Shown piece after piece: positions 18,296 through 24,550 of a stretch of 24,550 nt of DNA; position 1 is the stretch's first letter; each line of letters starts with the position of its first letter. The stretch is from Paraglomus occultum. Lineage: Eukaryota; Glomeromycota; Glomeromycetes; Paraglomerales; Paraglomeraceae. The stretch spans positions 1 to 24,550 of the forward strand of contig CAJVPJ010000459.1 of NCBI GenBank assembly GCA_910592205.1, in the 5' to 3' direction. The translations under genes and the position numbers were made by a program. A model generated the notes under the pieces. That model was not told the DNA's origin. It did no database searches and saw only the letters and a program-made list of their open reading frames with translations.

Positions 18296-21200
18296 ATGCT
18301 GACGCACATGTTTATCCCCGATAAAGGCTGGAAGAGGGTATTTCTATGTAATAATAATCGGTTCGCACTTTCGAATAACACCACATTCCGTACATACGTG
18401 AGTTCGTACATACATGATACACCAAAGACCAAGCAAGTGAACGGCGTTGTGAACGAGAGTAAGACAGCACCGAATGAGAGTGAGTGTACATGCAAGACGC
18501 GTGCGTTTAACACTATGTGGATATGTACGCCGCGGTTTAAAAATTTGTTCATTTAACATATTTTATTCCGTTTTTTAACCACCCGAACTGATTTACAATT
18601 TCAGGAGAATTCAACCATTTTGGCATAGAAATGCTTCCGCGTTGGCTTCATGAACAATTATTCAAAAAACGCCCATCCCCGTCTGAAAATTGTCTTAGAA
18701 TAGCATCTGATCATCTCTCGAAGAACAACATATCAATCCAGAAAGACAATACGGCTGCTCCGATCCCTCAATTTAAGCTGCCAAAAATTGTCGGTTCATC
18801 AATTGCTCACCATTTTTACAACATAGCAAATCAACAAGCTGAACCGATCAATCAAATTGCTCGAGAATTTTCAAAGTCTAACATACTCGAGGTTCCAAAA
18901 CGCGGCCAATGGCAATTTAGAGCGGGTTGGACAAAATATTATAATGATAAAAACGAACCAGTCGAATATCCTGAGGAAGAGAGTCTATGTTTTGACGTTG
19001 AAACAATGGTTAGAGACAGTAATTTTCCTGTGATCGCGTGCGCTGTATCTTCAACTGCATGGTATTCATGGGTCTCACCTCGGCTCATAGAATATTTAAA
19101 ATATAGAACTTCGAATGACTCATTTGATCCATCGCGTGGCTGCTCACCCTCTCTTACCGAGCATTTAATTCCGCTTGGTGAAAACGATCGACCGAGAATC
19201 ATAGTTGGACATAGCGTTGGATATGATAGAGCAAGGATTAAGGAAATGTATTCTCTAACGTCTCCCAATATTCATTTTCTCGATACGGCTGCTCTACATA
19301 TTGCAGTGACTGGGTTATGTAAAACCTGTCCGTCATGGATAAAGACCGACAAGATGTGGGAAACTTATGATACCAATCAACTCCTCCATTCAAAAGATTT
19401 TCATGCGCTATACGATCTCAGCCTTATTAGCAGTCTTCGAGAAGTATATTTATGTCATTTTTCTGGTGAGCTAGATAAATTACCACGTAACGTGTTCGTT
19501 GATGGGAGTTTAGATGACCTAATAGTCGAGGATACCTTTCAGGAGCTTATGTCTTATTGTGCTAAGGATGTGACAGTGACTTATAAGGTATTTCAAAAAT
19601 TATTGCCAAAATATCTTATTAAATATCCGCATCCAGCGTCGTTCGTGGGCATGATGCACATATCAGATACATTTTTAACAACGAAGAGTGATTGGAATAA
19701 ATACATAAACAATGCGGACATTATATACAAGGAACAGATGGACACTATAGAAAGGATGTTCCAGCAGTTAGCAGACGAAGCTGTGAAAATTCATCCATCC
19801 CATGCAATGAACGATCCATGGTTGCAACAATTAGATTGGTCGACAGCACCTTCCTCGTCATCTTCGTCGCCATCGTCAACGTTATCAACATTGTCATATT
19901 CATGTTTTTCTCTTTCAAAGAAATCTTCGTTTCTTCCTCGCTGGTACCGTATGCTATATAACCAGTCAACTAACTCTATGAAAATCACTGCCAGGACAAG
20001 GATAGCACCTATACTCCTCCGTCTCAAATGGAAAGGATATCCCGTGTATTACACGAATGCTTTCGGATGGACTTATCGAGTTCCTATTAATGATTCAACA
20101 TTCAAAGAACAAATTTCACCCTGCACTTGGCCGGCCTCATCGCTATCACCTTCTTACGAACCAAAATATGCCAAGGACACAGCTGGGAGATATTATCGTA
20201 TTCCTTATCATGAGGGTTTAAAATGTTCATCATTGCTTTCTCGTTATTTTCTATCTGAAATCGAATCAGGAACACTTTCATCTGACTCATCTACGGCTAA
20301 GTCAATTCTCCGAGCTTATGCTTCGTGTTCCTACTGGAAGATGAACGAAGAGAGAATAAAGTCAACGGTAATAGTTTACGATACGAAAAGTGACGGAATG
20401 AAGTCTGGAATGATACTTCCAATGGTTAAACCACTGGCGACAGTCACTCGTAGACCGAAGGACTATCTTTGGATGTCGGCCAATGAACTACATAAAGAAC
20501 GTATTGGGTCAGAATTAAAAGCTCTAATTCAATCGCCAGATGGATACAAAATTATAGGCGCTAGACTATCATCTCTGGAATTATGGATTTACGGTCTTTT
20601 AGGAGATGCTCAGTTTGGTATACATGGAGCTTCGGCTATGAGTTGGATGTTGTTACAAGGAGGCACATCGGTTACCTCGAATCTGCATACACGAACTGCC
20701 AATATCATGGACATATCTGATAGACAAGCAGAAGTTATCAACAATGCAAGAACGTTTGGAAGTGATGAGACTTTTCTTACGCAGATGATTAAGAAATACA
20801 ATAAGAAGATTAGTGAAGGGAAGGCTAAATCACTAGCAAAGAAATTTATTAAACATACCATTGGTTTAAAGTGGAACGCAGCAAATGCCCAGATGAATGT
20901 TCAGTGGTTAAGCCAACCAAATAGCCAATCATCCACCAAATTACGATCAACACCAAAAGGTTCCGGTCTGGTTTTTGGTGGAAGCGAGAGTTATACTGTC
21001 AATACACTTAATAGCATAATTAGATCTTCCGAGCTGTGTACACCATTTTTAGGTTCCTGCCCCACAGAAGCATTGAATCATTCATGCGTGAAAAAGGATC
21101 ACGTGTCATTACGTCTAAACTGGATAATCCAGTCATCATCTGTTGATTATATTCATTTAATGCTTGTCGCTATGAAGTACTTAATAGATACATATGATAT

Positions 21201-21844
21201 CAAAGCAAGATTTATGCTGTTATCACAGGATGAATTGAAGTATCTTGTTAAAGAAGAAGACAGTTATAGAGCAGCATTAGCGTTACAAGTGAGCCATTTG
21301 TGGACAAGGGCATTATTTAGCTATATGCTTGGAATTGAAGACTTACCTCTGGTATGAATATATTGTTTACTTTGGCGTGTTATTTAGCTTTCAATATGAT
21401 CAAAATTCACTTTAACGTTTTTGTCCATTTTTACAGAATGTAGCATTTTTGTCAAGCATAGATTTTGACAGCGTTCTTCGCAATGACATTGGTGCAAATT
21501 GCAGCACACTCTCATACGTACCAGTCAACACACCAAATGGAATTAGTGTATCCATTCATGACATTCTACAGCATCAAACATCTCTTGGGAGATCCGTTCA
21601 TAGACAAAATAATATTTCGGCTGACCCAGACATAATTGCACAAGATGAAAGCCTATTACATCCGAAAAAGCCATTGGTGAATGACTTGGTTTTGAAGATA
21701 CAGTCACTGTCTTCTGCAAGAGAGATTGAAACTTTTCTGAATCAGCACAATATAAATAAGAAGGCCAATAAACATGCACCAGCTTTCATAAATATTGCAC
21801 CACTTGTGACGAAAAACTTAAACTGTAATTTTCTAACTAGCTAA
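18296..21844 (+). CDS. MIP1: Mitochondrial DNA polymerase gamma homologue with altered polymerase active site
   Basis: Three exons: 18296-18479, 18605-21351 and 21437-21844; 1112 residues. The start is inferred. Conserved residues (FNHFGIEMLPRWLHEQLF) run upstream of the ATG at 18631. A GTGAGT donor at 18480 and a TTTCAG acceptor restore the frame to an exon beginning MLTHMF, whose basic, Ser/Asn-rich sequence suits a mitochondrial presequence. The 3'-5' exonuclease is complete: Exo I FDVET (D192, E194), Exo II GHSVGYDRAR (D269), Exo III YCAKDVT (D383). A Ser-rich spacer at about 478-495 follows. The family-A polymerase domain is recognisable throughout (TRR...WMSANE, RIGSELKALIQSPDGY, NWIIQSSSVDYIHLMLVAMK, YRAALALQ). 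However, motif A reads GARLSSLELW, motif B DRQAEVINNARTFG and motif C SQDE, so key catalytic residues are changed. It could be a diverged paralogue acting as an exonuclease or accessory factor. Confidence 0.93.
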
Positions 21845-21917
21845 AAGCGATAGATATATGCAATCTGTTCCCATTTATAAATAATTTTATCACAACTTTT
21901 TTTTTAAACCAATTAAT

Positions 21918-21923
21918 AATAAA
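21918..21923 (+). terminator. Candidate poly(A) signal of the polymerase gamma homologue
   Basis: AATAAA 74 nt after the stop codon at 21842-21844, in a T/A-rich tract, is a plausible polyadenylation signal. Confidence 0.35.
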
Positions 21924-21984
21924 CGAAAAAATACATAGTAATAGTGCACTCTTGCACAATGAGCTTCGACGCAGTAATTACAAC

Positions 21985-22000
21985 CAATCAAATTTGATTG
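21985..22000. other. Perfect 16-bp palindrome
   Basis: CAATCAAATTTGATTG is fully self-complementary. It lies in the 3' flank of the polymerase gamma homologue. Function unknown. Confidence 0.6.
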
Positions 22001-22123
22001 ACTCGTACTGATGATCGTCAGCTAGAATTTCGCTATTAATGCTCCCGAAGTATGTCATGGAGATGTTTTCATATTTTGACCTATCAACATCAACAACAGA
22101 GAAATACTACCATATTTTAACTC

Positions 22124-22345
22124 ATGTTGGAAATAACATCAAACAGAGAATCGGGCATTGGCCGTTATGACATGTCCCATCACAAGACGGCATTAATTAT
22201 TGAGCACAAGGCAACTGATGACCCTGACCAACTAGGGAAATTGGCTGATGGTGGGATTTGGCAATAAATATCACACTAATTTGACCACTGGGACTCCCAC
22301 TCAAAAGATTGTAGAAGTCACGATTGTCTGGTGTGAGAAAATGAG
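22124..22345 (+). pseudogene. Broken PD-(D/E)XK nuclease-like (DUF1703-type) fragment
   Basis: The frame from the ATG at 22124 to the TAA at 22265 contains SNRESGIGRYDM, then ALIIEHKATDDPDQLGKLAD. This matches the G-R-x-D ... (I/V)-I-E-x-K core of the PD-(D/E)XK superfamily nucleases fused to AAA-ATPase-like proteins and common in repeats of some fungi. The following part of such domains (a Gln-Ile helix, then K-Y-x-T and a strand before a hydrophobic F/W-x-x-K) seems to continue in another frame from about 22248 (NKYHTNL, then KIVEVTIVWCEK). The frame change near 22250 and the loss of everything upstream indicate a remnant. Identification is by motif recognition only. Confidence 0.6.
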
Positions 22346-22392
22346 CAGCAGGGAGCGCGAGCAGACTTTTTTTTGGTGGGGTGTTTTTTTAT

Positions 22393-22569
22393 ACACCTTC
22401 AGTCTGCGGATTTTTAGCGCTAAAAACGTTAAATTCGATAGCAAAAATCAGGTGTAAAAATGGTGTAAAAATGGAACTATGACGAGCATTTTGTTTTTTA
22501 CGACACAATTTCGGTAAAATAACACCAACAGCCTGCGGGTTTTAAGCGTTAAAATTATTAAAATCGATA
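22393..22569 (+). repeat. Two diverged 48-bp direct repeats
   Basis: 22393-22440 and 22522-22569 share the ordered blocks ACACC, CTGCGG, TTTT, AGCG, TAAAA, TTAAA and CGATA at the same spacing. The repeat period is 129 bp. Between them lies a small tandem GGTGTAAAAAT pair at about 22450-22471. No coding is seen. Probably part of a repetitive element. Confidence 0.65.
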
Positions 22570-22720
22570 ATTTGTTTTCTTGATAGAGCAAAGCGATTTA
22601 AAACTCAAGAAATATAATTTGCTTCCTTGATTAAAAAAGCACCTAAAACCTTTAAGATTTATATCAATTAATTGTATAGCTATTTGACCTTTTTTCGCTT
22701 TGAAATATATCTAGAAAACA

Positions 22721-22860
22721 ATATTGCTTTCTTGTCAAGTTTAAGTCTCTGAAATCTAATATTGCTAGCTGTATGAGGGTGCAAAGCACCCGAAATGCGA
22801 AGCGGAGCGGAGCATCTAGTTAGCATATTGCTTTTTTGTCTAGTTTGAGTCTCCGAAATC
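22721..22860 (+). repeat. Direct repeat pair of 36 bp around a GC-richer AAGCGGAGCGGAGC segment
   Basis: 22721-22756 and 22825-22860 match at 32 of 36 positions (both begin ATATTGCTTT and end GAAATC). Between them, 22776-22818 holds GTGCAAAGCACCC, which can fold as a hairpin (GGGTGCaaaGCACCC at 22778-22792), and AAGCGGAGCGGAGCATCTAG. This is consistent with a dispersed repeat; I recall similar segments from Glomeromycotina DNA, which is not verified here. Confidence 0.6.
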
Positions 22861-23265
22861 CATTCTGATCATGAACAAACGAAGTGCAGTGTGTTATTGG
22901 GGCAGAGCATAGTTATCATATTTGATCACTAATTAGCTTTCTATTACTGTGAGCATGAGCCTTTAGGTAAATATAAAACAGATGCAAAGCGTAACGGAGC
23001 ATATTTATCCGTTTAGTTAATATTTTTATACACGTCACTCGAATGGCAATTTTTTGTCATCACCCACATGCGACATAATGTATGCTGATTTAATAGTCAT
23101 GGCCGTTTCGACAACAGAGAAAATAATCGCGTAAATCTTATATCCAGTTATGCTATATATGTTATCGGATCATGTTATTGCGAGTTTGATGACCTGATTG
23201 CAATTATGTTGTCATTTTAAATTTGTATTATATTTTAATTATCTAAAGATTTGTATTTTAATATA

Positions 23266-23430
23266 ATGAAAATGTCTGATAAATGTACCTGCCTATTCCC
23301 TCATAATCCCGGTGAAATTTGTGAAAACACTTATGCAATACCTGAGGAATGTAGTCATTGGAAAGGCGAAAGAATAATGCCATGTATTAAATGTGGTATA
23401 CCAACTGTTTCAACCCCTGGTCGATATTAG
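23266..23430 (+). CDS. Hypothetical small Cys-rich protein (54 aa)
   Basis: An ATG-to-TAG frame of 55 codons sits in otherwise very AT-rich DNA. It encodes a peptide with six Cys in the arrangement C-x-C-x10-C-x9-C-x10-C-x2-C, including CTCLFPHNPGEIC and MPCIKCG. Its composition is more protein-like than its surroundings. No family is recognised. It could be a zinc-binding fragment of a transposon protein, an exon of a longer gene, or chance. No signal peptide or promoter was recognised. Confidence 0.35.
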   Translation: MKMSDKCTCLFPHNPGEICENTYAIPEECSHWKGERIMPCIKCGIPTVSTPGRY

Positions 23431-23616
23431 GAAACGCTATAATAAACTCCGATCAATGGTACGAGAAAAAAAAATGAGAAAATAATGAATGCCTATAAAG
23501 CCACGCTTGCATGTTATATACAGGATATCTGATTATGCTATCAAAATGTAATCGCTTATGTTCACTATTCTAGAATGCAGTTAAAATAGATAGTAAAATA
23601 TATAGATAAATTTTAT

Positions 23617-23710
23617 GACCCTTTAGGATCGACCCTTTAGGATCGCCCCTTCGGGCCTGCAAAGCAATGGGCTAAGCCCTAGGTACACGTTCGGTGTTTT
23701 TTTTTTTTTT
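23617..23710 (+). repeat. Stem-loop repeat with tandem GACCCTTTAGGATC and poly-T end
   Basis: GACCCTTTAGGATC is repeated exactly at 23617-23630 and 23631-23644. Next come GCCCCTTCGGGCC (hairpin with a CCC-TTC-GGG core, 23645-23657), GGGCTAAGCCC (hairpin, 23669-23679) and a run of 14 T at 23697-23710. The compact hairpins and T-run suggest a small dispersed element, possibly SINE-like or transcribed by RNA polymerase III. I could not identify A/B box promoters, so this is a structural description only. Confidence 0.5.
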
Positions 23711-24487
23711 GGTTTACTTTATATCAGCTTTTGTTGATTTCCAATCTGAAGTAAGGATATTTTTCATCTGTCGGGCATAAAACTGCATAACATAAAATCC
23801 TTTTTCTCTAGTTCGGAAAAAGAAAGTAGTTAACCTAATTAAGATCTGGTTTTGAGTAGGTAATGTGAAAGGTGGGATATTAATATAGCAAATTAGTTAA
23901 TATTAATTATACATATCCGGATGGGGCTTATTTCGGGAGAAATTGCACTTTGTGCCTGTCCCTATCAATCTTTTACTGAAGATCATATTTTTATTTAATA
24001 AATACCTTTCTACTTTTACAAGCTTATCAAATGTTATTAATGCATTATATATACGTACGTAGGCTCAATTTCATTATCATTTATTTCCGATTTTCAAGAA
24101 TTTTTGTCATACCTATAAATTTTGAATTGGATATTTATTATTATTAAGAAAAAAATATATTATTAAATAACCATTTTTACGATTATAAATAGTTTATAGC
24201 TGATTATAGCAATTTTATCGATTTATAACGATTTTGGCGATTTCTTTATCAACTTATACTATAATAATGTAGAATTTGATTACGCCCTTATAACTGAATA
24301 AAGTTTGTGGATCTGTGACAATATAACGGCTAAATTACTTTCAGATCTATATTAGCCGGCGCTTCGTATAAAAAATGTAGTACAGAAACCTCCTGGTACC
24401 CTGTCCATTCCATGACACTCCCTGGTACTATCGAATCACGAGGTGTTCGGCTAATTAGATTTCACGAGGAGTATTATATGGGGCGTG
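23711..24487. other. AT-rich intergenic DNA, no gene recognised
   Basis: Very AT-rich, with repeated GATTATA/TTTATCGATTTATA variants at about 24180-24245. A short inverted pair CGGCTAA/TTAGCCG lies at 24327-24333 and 24352-24358. Two near-identical CTCCTGGTAC / CTCCCTGGTAC segments occur at about 24389-24428. No protein domain was found. Confidence 0.45.
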
Positions 24488-24517
24488 CTGCAACAAAACC
24501 AGACAAAGTGAACATTT
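24488..24517 (+). repeat. 30-bp dispersed repeat, identical to 15363-15392
   Basis: Identical over 30 bases to the copy upstream of MAP1. Here it runs directly into a CRE octamer TGACGTCA at 24517-24524. The window ends shortly after, so the context is truncated. Confidence 0.85.
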
Positions 24518-24550
24518 GACGTCACTTGATATTTTTTTAAATTTTTTTAA

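Noticed and set aside
18283-18559. Minus-strand open frames opposite the first exon of the polymerase gamma homologue
   Set aside because: No family resemblance; they are shadows of the plus-strand exon.
22248-22457. Plus-strand 69-codon frame as an independent gene
   Set aside because: Its first part looks like the out-of-frame continuation of the nuclease remnant and its second half runs into low-complexity repeats.

Overview
The window looks like nuclear DNA from an AT-rich, intron-rich fungus of an early-diverging lineage. Glomeromycotina (arbuscular mycorrhizal fungi) is my best guess, by inference only. Four things support it: housekeeping proteins of fungal type (a CBF1-type bHLH factor, a TGL/SDP1-type lipase, a MIP1-type polymerase); genes broken by many short introns of mostly 60-165 nt with GTAAGT-like donors; very small exons; and gene-poor flanks full of decayed transposon fragments and short hairpin repeats. 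No bacterial-type signals, tRNA, rRNA or CRISPR array were seen.

Layout. 1-4200 is gene-poor and repeat-rich, with a broken integrase, pogo/Tigger-like terminal sequences and degenerate tandem repeats. 4227-5243 (-) is CBF1. 5864-7900 (-) is the RNA lariat debranching enzyme DBR1. 8102-11081 (+) is a patatin-domain triacylglycerol lipase that shares a 201-bp divergent promoter with DBR1. 11376-12297 (-) is an HP1/Swi6-type heterochromatin protein, convergent with the lipase. 12789-13072 is a MITE-like element with 24-bp terminal inverted repeats. 13383-15257 (-) is methionine aminopeptidase 1. 15258-18295 is a 3-kb gap with no recognisable gene. 18296-21844 (+) is a DNA polymerase gamma homologue. 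21845-24550 is again repeat-rich and holds a broken PD-(D/E)XK nuclease-like fragment, duplicated short repeats, a small Cys-rich ORF and a stem-loop/poly-T repeat.

I assembled the exon structures by hand from splice signals and conserved protein motifs. All six genes give continuous reading frames: CBF1 3 exons, 252 aa; DBR1 10 exons, 452 aa; lipase 15 exons, 599 aa; HP1 5 exons, 202 aa; MAP1 11 exons, 377 aa; polymerase gamma homologue 3 exons, 1112 aa. The genes serve unrelated basic functions (transcription, intron turnover, lipid mobilisation, chromatin silencing, N-terminal Met removal, mitochondrial DNA), and nothing suggests a functional cluster.

The most unusual observation is the polymerase gamma homologue. 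Its frame is intact over about 1100 codons and its DEDD exonuclease residues are all present. Its polymerase active site is altered: the motif A aspartate is Arg, and the motif B Arg, Lys and both Tyr are replaced. It may be an exonuclease-only pseudo-polymerase. Other points are a GC-AG intron in the lipase, exons as small as 6, 14 and 17 nt, four copies of a 10-bp palindrome, three perfect CRE octamers and a 30-bp repeat shared exactly between 15363 and 24488.
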